Position numbers and translations under genes: made by a program. A stretch of 64,000 nt of DNA, taken from positions 1-64,000 of the forward strand of contig CAZIMO010000003.1 in NCBI GenBank assembly GCA_964540535.1, in the 5' to 3' direction. Below are positions 46,807 to 55,354 of this stretch, in pieces (the stretch's first letter is position 1; the number at the start of each line of letters is the position of its first letter). Source of the DNA: Fimenecus sp964540535 (GTDB lineage: Bacteria; Bacillota; Clostridia; Oscillospirales; Acutalibacteraceae). Below the pieces are notes generated by a model. The model did not search any database. It had not been told where the DNA came from and saw only the letters and a list, made by a program, of their open reading frames with translations.

Positions 46807-46888
46807 TTTGTTGTGCAAAACTATCGAAAAAAACGACAAAATTATATACTTTTATTTACATTGGCATAAAAGGTTTTTACTTTATACA

Positions 46889-46920
46889 AAAAATACCCCC
46901 TCGGGAAATCCCAAGGGGGT
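46889..46920 (-). terminator. Terminator of the ribosomal protein superoperon
   Basis: Reading minus, ACCCCCTTGGG pairs with CCCGAGGGGGT (one wobble) around ATTT, then ATTTTTT. It lies 28 nt after the rplQ stop and is the only strong terminator between rpsJ and here. Confidence 0.9.
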
Positions 46921-46947
46921 TAATTATGGTTATTAAGCCTTACCGCA

Positions 46948-47295
46948 TTAGTCGTTTACGAGTTCGATGATGCACATTTCAGCAGCATCGCCTCTTCTTG
47001 GACCGGTTTTGATAATTCTTGTGTAGCCGCCGTTCTTTTCAGCATACTTGGGAGCTACTTCGTCAATCAGCTTCTTTGCAACAGACTCTTTTGTGATATA
47101 AGAGTAAACCTGTCTTTTTGAGTGAAGACTGTTATCTTTACCGATAGTAATCATTTTTTCAGCCATAGCTCTAACTTCTTTGGCTCTGGTTACTGTTGTT
47201 TCAATCTGACCGTTCTCGATAAGATATGTTACCATACCTCTGAGCATAGCCTTGCGGTGATCGCTTGTTCTGCCGAGTTTTCTTGTTCCTGGCAT
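46948..47295 (-). CDS. rplQ: 50S ribosomal protein L17
   Basis: 115 residues, family length. LGRTSDHRKAMLRGMVTYLIENGQIETT is the L17 signature and TRIIKTGPRRGDAAEMCIIELV the C-terminal end. It binds 23S rRNA near the exit region. It is the last gene of the superoperon, 17 nt after rpoA. Confidence 0.97.
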   Translation of the reverse strand: MPGTRKLGRTSDHRKAMLRGMVTYLIENGQIETTVTRAKEVRAMAEKMITIGKDNSLHSKRQVYSYITKESVAKKLIDEVAPKYAEKNGGYTRIIKTGPRRGDAAEMCIIELVND

Positions 47296-47312
47296 TCAAA
47301 ATCACTCCTTTA

Positions 47313-48263
47313 TTATTCGTCTTCCTTACGCAATGTGAAGTTCAATGATTCAAGCTTTGCAACAACCTCTTCGAGAGATTTTCTGCCGAGGTTTCTGACT
47401 CTCATCATATCTTCTTCCGATCTGTTAATCAAATCTTCAACTGTGTTGATGCCTGCACGCTTGAGACAGTTGAAGGAACGAACTGAAAGGTCAAGCTCTT
47501 CAATTGTCATTTCAAGAAGCTTACCCTTTGAATCGTCATTCTTAACGATCATTGTTTCTGTTTCTCTTGCTTCCTCAGAGAGGTCAACGAAGAGATCAAG
47601 ATGGTCTGTAAGGATTTTTGCGCCGAGAGAAACGGCCTCTTGCGCTGAAATTGTACCGTCTGTCCAAGCTTCAAGTGAAAGCTTGTCATAGTCAGTAATC
47701 TGACCTACACGAGTATTTTCAACCGTATAGTTTACTTTTAATACGGGTGTATAAATTGAATCAATTGCGATTACGCCGATAACAGGCTGCATAAGCTGTT
47801 TATTTCTTTCAGCCGAGACATAACCTCTGCCCTTGTCGCAGGTAAGCTCCATTTTAAGAGATGCTCCCTCTTCAAGAGTAGCGATTAAATGCTCGGGATT
47901 AAGAATTTCAACATCAGAATCAGCTTTAATATCACCTGCTGTAACCTCACACTTACCGCTTGCGTCGATATAAATTGTTTTGGGTCCGTCGCCGTGAATC
48001 TTTAAGATTACGCCTTTAAGATTCAAAACGATTTCTGTTACATCCTCTTTCACACCGTCAATGGTTGAGAATTCATGAAAAACACCGTCAATTTTTACCG
48101 AAGTAATTGCATATCCGGGAAGTGATGACAAAAGTACGCGACGAAGGCTGTTGCCGAGTGTTGTACCGTAGCCTCTCTCTAAAGGTTCAACTACGAATTT
48201 GCCATAAGTGCCGTCGGCGGTCAAATCAAGTGCTTCAATGCTGGGCTTCTCAATTCCTATCAT
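47313..48263 (-). CDS. rpoA: RNA polymerase alpha subunit
   Basis: 316 residues. The N-terminal assembly domain has VEPLERGYGTTLGNSLRRVLLSSLPG (dimerisation and beta contact) and AVSLGAKILTDHLDLF. The C-terminal domain has EELDLSVRSFNCLKRAGINT and MMRVRNLGRKSLEEV, the DNA and activator contact helices. Linker residues about 225-245 are acidic. The order rpmJ-rpsM-rpsK-rpsD-rpoA-rplQ is the alpha operon of Firmicutes with rpsD included. Confidence 0.98.
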   Translation of the reverse strand: MIGIEKPSIEALDLTADGTYGKFVVEPLERGYGTTLGNSLRRVLLSSLPGYAITSVKIDGVFHEFSTIDGVKEDVTEIVLNLKGVILKIHGDGPKTIYIDASGKCEVTAGDIKADSDVEILNPEHLIATLEEGASLKMELTCDKGRGYVSAERNKQLMQPVIGVIAIDSIYTPVLKVNYTVENTRVGQITDYDKLSLEAWTDGTISAQEAVSLGAKILTDHLDLFVDLSEEARETETMIVKNDDSKGKLLEMTIEELDLSVRSFNCLKRAGINTVEDLINRSEEDMMRVRNLGRKSLEEVVAKLESLNFTLRKEDE

Positions 48264-48326
48264 TCAGAACCCTCCTAACTGAGTACAGAATAAAATTCCG
48301 CTAGTGTTATTATAAATTCAAGCCTA

Positions 48327-48953
48327 TTATTTAGAATAAAGCTCGACGATAAGATGCTCTTCAACAGGAACAGCAATTTCCTCTCTCTCGGGGAATCTTA
48401 CAACCTTAGCTGAAAGCTCTTCTGCATTCTTATCAAGCCATGTGGGAACAGGGCGAGATGCATTTGCTTCAAGAACAGCCTTAATCTTAACGCTGTCTTT
48501 GCTTGCGTCCTTAACTGATACTACATCGCCTGCTTTGAGAAGGTATGAAGGAACATCAACCTTCTTGCCGTTTACACGGAAATGTGCATGAATAACAAGC
48601 TGTCTTGCTTCTGCACGAGATGAAGCCCATCCAAGAAGATAAACAACATTATCAAGACGGCTTTCACAAATTCTTAAAAGGTTTTCACCCACGATTCCTT
48701 GACGCTTTGAAGCCATCAAGAAATACTTGTAGAACTGACCTTCTTGAATACCGTAATATCTTTTAGCTGTCTGCTTTGCACGAAGCTGCAAGCCGTATTC
48801 AGAAGTCTTTTTACGGTTCTGGCCGTGCTGACCGGGAGCGTATGAACGACGCTCGATAGCACACTTACCAGTATAGCAACGGTCGCCTTTAAGGAAAAGC
48901 TTCTTTCCTTCACGGCGGCAGAGCTTACAAACCGCACCGGTATATCTTGCCAT
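48327..48953 (-). CDS. rpsD: 30S ribosomal protein S4
   Basis: 208 residues. The N-terminus keeps a complete four-cysteine zinc motif: CKLCRREGKKLFLKGDRC and then CAIERR. This is the C+ form seen in many Clostridia. The S4 RNA-binding domain is SRLDNVVYLLGWASSRAEARQLV, HAHFRVNGKKVDVPS. S4 nucleates 30S assembly. In other bacteria it also represses the operon containing its own gene, relevant to the structured RNA before rpsM. rpsD is in the alpha operon here, unlike in B. subtilis. Confidence 0.98.
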   Translation of the reverse strand: MARYTGAVCKLCRREGKKLFLKGDRCYTGKCAIERRSYAPGQHGQNRKKTSEYGLQLRAKQTAKRYYGIQEGQFYKYFLMASKRQGIVGENLLRICESRLDNVVYLLGWASSRAEARQLVIHAHFRVNGKKVDVPSYLLKAGDVVSVKDASKDSVKIKAVLEANASRPVPTWLDKNAEELSAKVVRFPEREEIAVPVEEHLIVELYSK

Positions 48954-48975
48954 AATTTAGTACCTCCAAATTTTG

Positions 48976-49377
48976 TTATACACGTCTTCTCTTGGGCGGA
49001 CGGCAACCGTTGTGAGGAATAGGAGTTACATCTTTAATCATTGTAACTTCAAGTCCTACTGTCTGCAATGCACGGATTGCAGCTTCACGGCCTGAACCAG
49101 GGCCCTTAACGAATACTTCAACGGTTTTCATACCGTAATCAATCGCAACCTTTGCTGCTGTTTCAGCTGCTGTCTGAGCTGCGAAAGGAGTAGATTTTCT
49201 TGAGCCTCTGAAGCCCATTTCGCCTGCGCTTGCCCATGATACAGCGTTACCCTGAACATCAGTGATTGTAACAATTGTATTGTTGAAGGTGGACTGAATA
49301 TGAACTGCGCCTTTTTCAATGTTTTTCTTCTCACGGCGTCTGCGTGTTACAGCGCCTTTTTTAGCCTGTTTTGCCAT
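48976..49377 (-). CDS. rpsK: 30S ribosomal protein S11
   Basis: 133 residues. GAVHIQSTFNNTIVTITD, SRKSTPFAAQTAAETA, and the C-terminal DVTPIPHNGCRPPKRRRV are family hallmarks. It forms the 30S platform near the mRNA exit. It lies 17 nt downstream of rpsM. Confidence 0.98.
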   Translation of the reverse strand: MAKQAKKGAVTRRRREKKNIEKGAVHIQSTFNNTIVTITDVQGNAVSWASAGEMGFRGSRKSTPFAAQTAAETAAKVAIDYGMKTVEVFVKGPGSGREAAIRALQTVGLEVTMIKDVTPIPHNGCRPPKRRRV

Positions 49378-49394
49378 TATTTAGTCCCTCCTTC

Positions 49395-49763
49395 TTACTT
49401 CTTCTTGTTAGCGATTGTCTTCTTGGGTCCCTTGCGTGTACGAGCGTTTGTCTTTGAACGCTGACCTCTTACAGGAAGACCCTTGCGGTGACGAACACCT
49501 CTATAACAACCAATTTCAACAAGTCTTTTAATATCAAATGCTGTTTCTCTTCTGAGATCACCTTCAACCGTTACATGGTGTTCGATGTACTCACGAAGCT
49601 TTGAAACGTCTTCTTCGGTCAAATCCTTAACACGAGTGTCGGGATTGATACCTGTTGCAGCAACAATGTCGCTGGCTGTTTTTCTGCCAATACCATAGAT
49701 ATAAGTGAGACCAATCTCAACTCTTTTCTCTCTTGGTAAGTCAACACCTGAAATACGAGCCAT
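49395..49763 (-). CDS. rpsM: 30S ribosomal protein S13
   Basis: 122 residues. MARISGVDLPREKRVEIGLTYIYGIG is the N-terminal H2TH region, and RGVRHRKGLPVRGQRSKTNARTRKG the rRNA-binding tail. It contacts the 50S subunit and P-site tRNA. Preceded by GGAGG and by a 140-nt structured intergenic region, which makes it the likely control point of the alpha operon. Confidence 0.98.
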   Translation of the reverse strand: MARISGVDLPREKRVEIGLTYIYGIGRKTASDIVAATGINPDTRVKDLTEEDVSKLREYIEHHVTVEGDLRRETAFDIKRLVEIGCYRGVRHRKGLPVRGQRSKTNARTRKGPKKTIANKKK

Positions 49764-49774
49764 TTACAGTTGCA

Positions 49775-49912
49775 CCTCCATTTTTAAAAATGCGGCTGTT
49801 TTAGCCTTTTATGGTTTTGTACTTGCATCGTTTCTTAGTACTTTAGAAACGATTTAGCGAAATTGCTAAAGATAAATTCAAGCTGCTCTGCAGTTGCAGC
49901 TCACTGCGATTT
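49775..49912 (-). ncRNA. Structured leader RNA before rpsM (candidate ribosomal-protein autoregulatory element)
   Basis: Reading minus there are three consecutive stems. GATAAAT (outer) pairs with ATTTATC around an inner AGCTGC/GCAGCT element. Next is TTTAGC-AATTTC-GCTAAA. Then CGTTTCT/AGAAACG encloses AAAGTACTA. The gap is about 150 nt, whereas most junctions in this superoperon are 10-25 nt. No T tract follows, so control would be translational. S4 or S13, both encoded downstream, are the natural ligand candidates. Confidence 0.6.
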
Positions 49913-49915
49913 ATC

Positions 49916-50029
49916 TTAGCCCTGACGCTGTTTGTGCTTGGGGTTTTCACAGATAACCATTACTTTACCCTTGCGCTTAATTACTTTGCACTTTTCGCAA
50001 ATTTTCTTGACAGAAGGTCTGACTTTCAT
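49916..50029 (-). CDS. rpmJ: 50S ribosomal protein L36
   Basis: 37 residues. MKVRPSVKKICEKCKVIKR starts the chain and ends NPKHKQRQG. The zinc ligands Cys-x-x-Cys, a later Cys (VICENPKH) and His are all present, so this is the zinc-binding form. GGAGG lies 8 nt upstream. It sits between infA and rpsM as usual. Confidence 0.96.
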   Translation of the reverse strand: MKVRPSVKKICEKCKVIKRKGKVMVICENPKHKQRQG

Positions 50030-50062
50030 TATAAATTACCTCCTAAAAATGCTGTCAAAATT

Positions 50063-50281
50063 TTACTTTGAACGCCATGTAATTCTTCCGTTGTTAAGAT
50101 CATACGGTGAAAGCTCAACCGTAACCTTATCGCCTTGAAGAATTCTGATGTAGTTCATACGAAGCTTGCCCGAAATTCGAGCGTGAACCTTGTGACCGTT
50201 TTCAAGCTCTACAATAAAGTTTGTATTGGGAAGAACTTCAGTCACAGTGCCTTCAACTTCAATCATATCTTGTTTTGCCAT
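50063..50281 (-). CDS. infA: Translation initiation factor IF-1
   Basis: 72 residues, an OB fold. MAKQDMIEVEGTVTEVLPNTNFIVELENGHKV and RILQGDKVTVELSPYDLNNGRITWR are near-invariant family blocks. It binds the 30S A site during initiation. It lies 4 nt after the KOW gene. Confidence 0.98.
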   Translation of the reverse strand: MAKQDMIEVEGTVTEVLPNTNFIVELENGHKVHARISGKLRMNYIRILQGDKVTVELSPYDLNNGRITWRSK

Positions 50282-50285
50282 AAGT

Positions 50286-50522
50286 TTAAACCTCTCTTGA
50301 TAATGCTTTTCTTAATGCTCTGTCCGTACTCATATCTTTTACGGAAAGATTTTTCTGTGTTCTTATAATATGGCGGAAATTTTTTCGCTTCGGATTGTTA
50401 AGCTTTCTTTCCTTGCCGTCACACAGATAAACATATTTTTCGTCAAAGTCTTTGGCACACATTAGCCTGTTTTTTTCACGGCCTGCGGTACAAATAACCA
50501 GCTCGCCTTTACAAAACTCCAT
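50286..50522 (-). CDS. KOW-domain RNA-binding protein (L14e-like), small
   Basis: 78 residues. The start FCKGELVICTAGREKNRLMCA is a KOW motif, followed by YLCDGKERKLNNPKRKNFRHI and a basic tail. This small gene between map and infA is characteristic of Clostridia. It is often annotated as L14E/L6E/L27E-like and is suspected to act in ribosome assembly or translation. It has no B. subtilis counterpart at this position, to my knowledge. Confidence 0.85.
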   Translation of the reverse strand: MEFCKGELVICTAGREKNRLMCAKDFDEKYVYLCDGKERKLNNPKRKNFRHIIRTQKNLSVKDMSTDRALRKALSREV

Positions 50523-50530
50523 AAGTCACC

Positions 50531-51283
50531 TCATACAAGTTTTGTTAAAATAATCGGCTCGCCCTTTGTAATTGCAACTGTGTGTTCAAAATGGGCGGAC
50601 AGTTTTCCGTCAAGCGTTTTGACGGTCCAACCGTCAGGCAAACATTTTACTGCTTTTGAACCTTGATTGATCATAGGCTCAATAGCAATTATCATTCCGG
50701 GGAGAAGTCTTTGACCTCTTCCCGCTGTTCCGTAATTCGGAACTGCCGGGTCTTCGTGAAGGTGAGTGCCTACCCCGTGTCCTGTGTATTCACGGACAAC
50801 CGAGAAACCTCTCGCTTCACAGTAGGACTGAACCGCGGAGCCTATATCGCCGATTCTGTTTCCTGCGACAGCCTGTTCAATAGCCTTATAAAGACTTTCG
50901 TTGGTTGTGTCGCACAGCCGCTTCGCATCTTCGGAAATATTTCCTACTGCGAAAGTAAAAGCATTATCGCCGTTATAGCCGTTCACTTTAGCCCCAAGGT
51001 CGATACTTACTATATCGCCCTCTTTAAGCACTCTCTTTTTTGAGGGAATGCCGTGAATGACCTCGTCATTTATGGAAATACATGCAGTAGCAGGATAACC
51101 GTTGTAATGTAAGAAGTTTGGTTCTGCGCCTTGCTTCTTAATATAGTTATAAGCAATACGGTCAATTTCGTAGGTTGTAATTCCCGGCTTGACCGCCTCG
51201 CCTGCCACTTGTAATGCTTCTGCTGAAATCTGACAAGCTTTACGCATCATCTCAATTTCTCTCGCAGTTCTAAGCACTATCAT
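50531..51283 (-). CDS. map: Methionine aminopeptidase, type I
   Basis: 250 residues. The five metal ligands are visible: VSIDLGAKVNGYNGDNAF (two Asp), EYTGHGVGTHLHEDP (His), AIEPMI (Glu), FEHTVAI (Glu). It removes the initiator Met from nascent chains. The start is ATG 51283 with GGAGG 8 nt upstream; it overlaps or abuts the end of adk. There is no N-terminal zinc-finger extension. Confidence 0.97.
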   Translation of the reverse strand: MIVLRTAREIEMMRKACQISAEALQVAGEAVKPGITTYEIDRIAYNYIKKQGAEPNFLHYNGYPATACISINDEVIHGIPSKKRVLKEGDIVSIDLGAKVNGYNGDNAFTFAVGNISEDAKRLCDTTNESLYKAIEQAVAGNRIGDIGSAVQSYCEARGFSVVREYTGHGVGTHLHEDPAVPNYGTAGRGQRLLPGMIIAIEPMINQGSKAVKCLPDGWTVKTLDGKLSAHFEHTVAITKGEPIILTKLV

Positions 51284-51284
51284 G

Positions 51285-51917
51285 TTAATCCTCCAAAGCT
51301 TTAAAGACAAGAGCTGTTGTATCAGCAACCTCTTCCTGTCCTTCTACAATAACAAGCTTTCCTGTATTTGCGTAATAATCTTTAAGCGGTTCTGTCTGTT
51401 CATGATAAACATTAAGTCTGTCAAGCACTGTTTCGGGACTGTCATCCTTACGCTGAACAAGCTCATCGCCGCAAACATTGCAAATGCCGTCAACATCGGG
51501 CTTTTTATATTCAAGATGATAAGTAGCACCGCACTTTAAGCAAACTCTTCTGCCTGAAAGACGCGAAGCAATCTTTTCATCGGGAACTTCAATATCAACA
51601 ACCTTGTCAATAACAATGCCCATACTGTCAAGAGCTTCTGCTTGAGGTATTGTTCTGGGAAAACCGTCGAGAATGAAGCCGTTTTTGCAGTCATCTTCGG
51701 CAAGTCTATCCTTAATAATACCAATTACAACATCATCGGGAACCAACTTACCGGCGTCGATATAGGACTTTGCTTTAAGTCCCATATCAGTGCCGTTTTT
51801 AAGAGCTTCTCTGATGATATTACCTGTTGACACAGCGGGAATACTGTATTTTTCACAAATTTTCTCTGCCTGTGTACCTTTTCCTGCGCCCGGAGCGCCG
51901 AGAAGGATTAAGTTCAT
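51285..51917 (-). CDS. adk: Adenylate kinase, zinc-lid type
   Basis: 210 residues. The P-loop is GAPGAGKGTQAEKI, the AMP-binding segment STGNIIREAL and GFPRTIPQAEALD. The long lid carries four Cys (CLKCGATY; CNVCGDEL) expected to bind zinc, as in many Gram-positives. It converts AMP plus ATP to two ADP. Its place between secY and map is usual. Confidence 0.97.
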   Translation of the reverse strand: MNLILLGAPGAGKGTQAEKICEKYSIPAVSTGNIIREALKNGTDMGLKAKSYIDAGKLVPDDVVIGIIKDRLAEDDCKNGFILDGFPRTIPQAEALDSMGIVIDKVVDIEVPDEKIASRLSGRRVCLKCGATYHLEYKKPDVDGICNVCGDELVQRKDDSPETVLDRLNVYHEQTEPLKDYYANTGKLVIVEGQEEVADTTALVFKALED

Positions 51918-51932
51918 ATCATTTACCTCCGA

Positions 51933-53246
51933 TTAGTCAAGGAAACCTTTGTAGTGACGCATCATCATCTGGCTTTCGAGCTGCTTCTGAGTCTCAAGAG
52001 CAACACCGACCATAATGATAACTGATGTACCGCCAATAGCAAGGTTCATACCGTTTTCTGTGAAAAGGCCTGCAATCTGTGAGTAAATAATGGGGAACAT
52101 TGCTACAACACTCAAAAGGAGAGCGCCGATCAATGTCATTCTGTTGAGAATTCTCTGAATATATGTTGATGTGGGCTTACCTGGGCGAATACCGGGAACA
52201 GAACCGCTGTTCTTACGAAGGTTTTCAGCCATATCAACTGCATTATACTGAATTGCTGCATAGAAATATGCAAATGCGATAATCAGAAGGAAATAAAGTG
52301 TACCGTAGAAGGGGTGTGTCTGGCCAAGCCACTCTTGTGTAAGTGTATTCCAAACGCCGCCTTCTTTACCGGGAGCAAACATAGCGATTGTGGGAAGAAT
52401 TGAAAGAATTGAGCTTGCAAAGATAACGGGGAGAACGCCGCACATATTAACCTTAATAGGCATATGAGTGCTTTGACCGCCGTACATCTTACGGCCCACA
52501 ACGCGTTTTGCGTACTGAATCGGAATTCTTCTTTCAGCATTATCCATCCAAACTATGAAGAAAATCATAGCTACAAGAGCAATTGCTGCTATCGGAACAA
52601 GTGCAAAATAAGCACCGCCGTGATCGAAATACTGATAAAGGTTGTAAATTGTTGTAGGCATACGGGCTACGATACCTGCAAAGAGGATAATTGAAATACC
52701 GTTACCGATACCCTTTGCGTTAATCTGCTCGCCAAGCCACATAACAATTGCTGTACCTGCTGTATAGCAAAGAATAACAACCAATGCCTGGAACACTGCC
52801 CAGAAGCCTTTATAATCACCTGCTAAATAACCCTGTGAGCGAATGAAGAAGTAATAAGCAACACTCTGTAAAAGTCCGAGAATAACTGCGGAGTAACGAG
52901 TGATTTTATTGATCTTCTTTCTGCCCTCTTCACCTTCGTTAGCAAGTCTCTGAAGAGGAGTAATTGCTACTGTAAGAAGTTGAATGATAATTGAAGCGTT
53001 AATGTAAGGTGTGATTGAAAGTGCGAATAATGTACCGTAGTTGAATGCGTTACCCGTCATCATTGAAAGGTAGGTAAGGAATGTGTTTCCTTCTGAACCG
53101 AAAAGTCCTACACCGTTTGTAGCAATATCAACGAAAGGTACGGGAAGTGCTGAACCGATTCTGAAAATCAAAATTATAAGCGCAGTAAAAAGAAGCTTAT
53201 TGCGAAGCTCAGGAATTTTCCACGCATTACCAAAAGTACGGAGCAC
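51933..53246 (-). CDS. secY: Preprotein translocase channel subunit SecY
   Basis: 437 residues with ten membrane helices. Recognisable parts are ELRNKLLFTALIILIFRIGSALPVPF (TM1), the plug region after it, PYINASIIIQLL (TM2), KGIGNGISIILFAGIV, RRIPIQYAKRVVG, and the cytoplasmic loop PGIRPGKPTSTYI with the key Arg for SecA contact. It forms the protein-conducting channel with SecE/G, which are encoded elsewhere. It follows rplO by 2 nt. Confidence 0.98.
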   Translation of the reverse strand: MLRTFGNAWKIPELRNKLLFTALIILIFRIGSALPVPFVDIATNGVGLFGSEGNTFLTYLSMMTGNAFNYGTLFALSITPYINASIIIQLLTVAITPLQRLANEGEEGRKKINKITRYSAVILGLLQSVAYYFFIRSQGYLAGDYKGFWAVFQALVVILCYTAGTAIVMWLGEQINAKGIGNGISIILFAGIVARMPTTIYNLYQYFDHGGAYFALVPIAAIALVAMIFFIVWMDNAERRIPIQYAKRVVGRKMYGGQSTHMPIKVNMCGVLPVIFASSILSILPTIAMFAPGKEGGVWNTLTQEWLGQTHPFYGTLYFLLIIAFAYFYAAIQYNAVDMAENLRKNSGSVPGIRPGKPTSTYIQRILNRMTLIGALLLSVVAMFPIIYSQIAGLFTENGMNLAIGGTSVIIMVGVALETQKQLESQMMMRHYKGFLD

Positions 53247-53248
53247 GG

Positions 53249-53689
53249 TTATACCACCTCAGCCTTTCCGCCTGCTGTTTCAATCTTCTGCTTTGCAGAA
53301 TCTGAATAAGCGTTAACCTGAACAGTAAGCTTTTTGCTGAGTTCGCCGTTTCCTAATACTTTAACTCCGTCAAGAGTTTTCTTTACAAGGCCTGCATTAA
53401 CAAGTGCCTCGATTGTTACTGTTGCACCATCCTCAAATGCGTTTAGTTCTGAAACATTAACAGTTGCGATTTCCTTAGCGAAGATGTTGTTAAATCCGCG
53501 CTTGGGAATTCTTCTCTGCAAAGGCATCTGACCGCCTTCAAAGCCGACACGCATACCTCTGCCTGCACGGGCCTTTTGACCCTTGTGTCCCTTACCTGCT
53601 GTTTTGCCTTGACCGGAAGCAGCGCCTCTACCGATACGCTTAACATCCTTCTTTGAGCCTGCAGCGGGTGAAAGTTCGTGCAATTTCAT
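53249..53689 (-). CDS. rplO: 50S ribosomal protein L15
   Basis: 146 residues. MKLHELSPAAGSKKDVKRIGRG, GKGHKGQKARAG, and FEGGQMPLQRRIPKRGF are the L15 signature. It is an assembly protein of the 50S central region. Start 53689; 15 nt after rpmD. Confidence 0.97.
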   Translation of the reverse strand: MKLHELSPAAGSKKDVKRIGRGAASGQGKTAGKGHKGQKARAGRGMRVGFEGGQMPLQRRIPKRGFNNIFAKEIATVNVSELNAFEDGATVTIEALVNAGLVKKTLDGVKVLGNGELSKKLTVQVNAYSDSAKQKIETAGGKAEVV

Positions 53690-53704
53690 TTTTGTTGCAC
53701 CTCC

Positions 53705-53884
53705 TTAAGCCTTAATAACCTCTAAAAGATGTGAAATCTTCTTAATTTTACCCTGTGTCTGAGGATTTTCGGGCTGAGTAGCCACATCCCCGATTTTGCG
53801 GAGACCAAGTGCGTGAGCAGTGGCGATTTGGTCTTTTTTGCATCCGATAAGACTCTTTACGAGTTTAACCTGAAGGTTTGCCAT
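53705..53884 (-). CDS. rpmD: 50S ribosomal protein L30
   Basis: About 59 residues: LQVKLVKSLIGCKKDQIATAHALGLRKIG. This is the short bacterial form. The ATG at 53884 is favoured over an earlier GTG that lies in the purine-rich ribosome site. Confidence 0.96.
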   Translation of the reverse strand: MANLQVKLVKSLIGCKKDQIATAHALGLRKIGDVATQPENPQTQGKIKKISHLLEVIKA

Positions 53885-53899
53885 ATTCTCCACTCCTCC

Positions 53900-54400
53900 T
53901 TATTCTGTAATCTCTTTAACTGACTTGCCGCGAATAGCAGCAACTTCCTCTGCATTGCGGAGCTTTGAAAGTCCGTCGATTGTAGCGCGAACTACATTAC
54001 AGGGGTTATTTGAACGAAGTGCTTTTGAACGGATGTCCTTAATACCTACTGTTTCAACAACAGCACGAACAGGACCGCCTGCAATAACGCCGGTACCGGG
54101 TGCTGCGGGTTTAAGAAGAACTACGCCTGCACCGAATTTACCTGTGATTTCGTGAGGAATTGTGCTGCCTTTAAGAGAAACCTTGATAAGATTTTTCTTT
54201 GCTGCTTCAATACCCTTACGAATAGCATCCGGAACTTCGCCTGATTTACCAAGACCGAAGCCTACGATGCCGTTACCGTCACCTACAACAACTAAAGCGG
54301 AGAATTTCATAATGCGGCCGCCTTTAACTGTTTTAGAAACACGGTTGATAGCAACTACTCTTTCTTGAAGTTCAAGTGTTGATGCGTCAATAATAGCCAT
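53900..54400 (-). CDS. rpsE: 30S ribosomal protein S5
   Basis: 166 residues. LQERVVAINRVSKTVKGGRIMKFSA is the dsRBD-like N-domain with the signature loop important for decoding accuracy. GAGVVLLKPAAPGTGVIAGGPVRAV is the C-terminal domain. Located between rplR and rpmD as usual. Confidence 0.97.
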   Translation of the reverse strand: MAIIDASTLELQERVVAINRVSKTVKGGRIMKFSALVVVGDGNGIVGFGLGKSGEVPDAIRKGIEAAKKNLIKVSLKGSTIPHEITGKFGAGVVLLKPAAPGTGVIAGGPVRAVVETVGIKDIRSKALRSNNPCNVVRATIDGLSKLRNAEEVAAIRGKSVKEITE

Positions 54401-54418
54401 TATTTATTTCTCCTTTCC

Positions 54419-54778
54419 TTAGAAGTTGAGGCCGCCCTCACGGGCGCCTTCTGCGAGAGCAGCTACTCTACCTGTGTAAACATAACCGCCTCTGTCAAAT
54501 ACAACATCAGTAATATTCTTTTCTTTTGCGCGTTCTGCAAGGAGCTTGCCAACTTCTTTAGCAGCTTCCTTATTTCCGCCGTAATTTGTGAAGTCCTTCT
54601 CTGTTGTTGATGCGCTTACAAGTGTAACACCTGCAACATCATCAATCAACTGAGCGTAGATGTGCTGGAGAGAACGGAACACATTAAGGCGGGGGCACTC
54701 AGCAGTGCCTGAAATCTTACTGCGGACTCTCTTGTGTCTTTTGAGTCTTGCAGCCTTTGTATCTGGTCTTTTAACCAT
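54419..54778 (-). CDS. rplR: 50S ribosomal protein L18
   Basis: 119 residues. RLKRHKRVRSKISGTAECPRLNVFRS and the end YVYTGRVAALAEGAREGGLNF are typical. It carries 5S rRNA into the 50S subunit with L5 and L25. Confidence 0.97.
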   Translation of the reverse strand: MVKRPDTKAARLKRHKRVRSKISGTAECPRLNVFRSLQHIYAQLIDDVAGVTLVSASTTEKDFTNYGGNKEAAKEVGKLLAERAKEKNITDVVFDRGGYVYTGRVAALAEGAREGGLNF

Positions 54779-54796
54779 AACTTAACTCTCCTCCTA

Positions 54797-55339
54797 TTAT
54801 TTGCCCTTACCGGCTTTACCTTCTTTACGACGGATATGCTCATCAGCATATTTGATACCCTTGCCCTTATAAGGTTCGGGAGGTCTCTTTTCGCGAACTT
54901 CTGCTGCGAACTGACCAACCTTCTGCTTGTCGGGTCCGGAAATAACAATTTTGTTAGGGTTAGGAACATCAATTGTGATTCCTTCAGGTTCAGGCATAAT
55001 TACCTGGTGTGAATAACCGATATTGAGAACAAGATCCTTACCCTGCTTTGCTGCACGGTAACCAACGCCGTTTACCTCAAGCTCTTTTGAATAGCCTTTT
55101 TCAACGCCTTCAACCATATTAGCAATGAGTGTACGGGTAAGACCGTGGAGTGATTTATTAAGATTTGAGTCGTTGGGACGGCTGACAACTACTTTACCGT
55201 CTTCCAAAGCAACGCTCATATTGCTGTGCACTGTTCTTGTAAGAGTACCCTTAGGTCCTTTAACGGTAACAGTGCTGCCATCAACTTTAACTTCAATTCC
55301 CGCAGGAATTGCAACGGGATGTCTGCCTATACGTGACAT
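54797..55339 (-). CDS. rplF: 50S ribosomal protein L6
   Basis: 180 residues. MSRIGRHPVAIPAGIEV opens the first of two repeated domains; the second has KRPPEPYKGKGIKYADEHIRRKEGK, the conserved end that contacts the sarcin-ricin and GTPase region. Confidence 0.97.
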   Translation of the reverse strand: MSRIGRHPVAIPAGIEVKVDGSTVTVKGPKGTLTRTVHSNMSVALEDGKVVVSRPNDSNLNKSLHGLTRTLIANMVEGVEKGYSKELEVNGVGYRAAKQGKDLVLNIGYSHQVIMPEPEGITIDVPNPNKIVISGPDKQKVGQFAAEVREKRPPEPYKGKGIKYADEHIRRKEGKAGKGK

Positions 55340-55354
55340 TTACTGTACCTCCTC

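Noticed and set aside
47122..47691. 189-codon Ser-rich plus-strand ORF over rplQ-rpoA
   Set aside because: Antisense shadow, Ser-rich from reversed acidic codons; no ribosome site.
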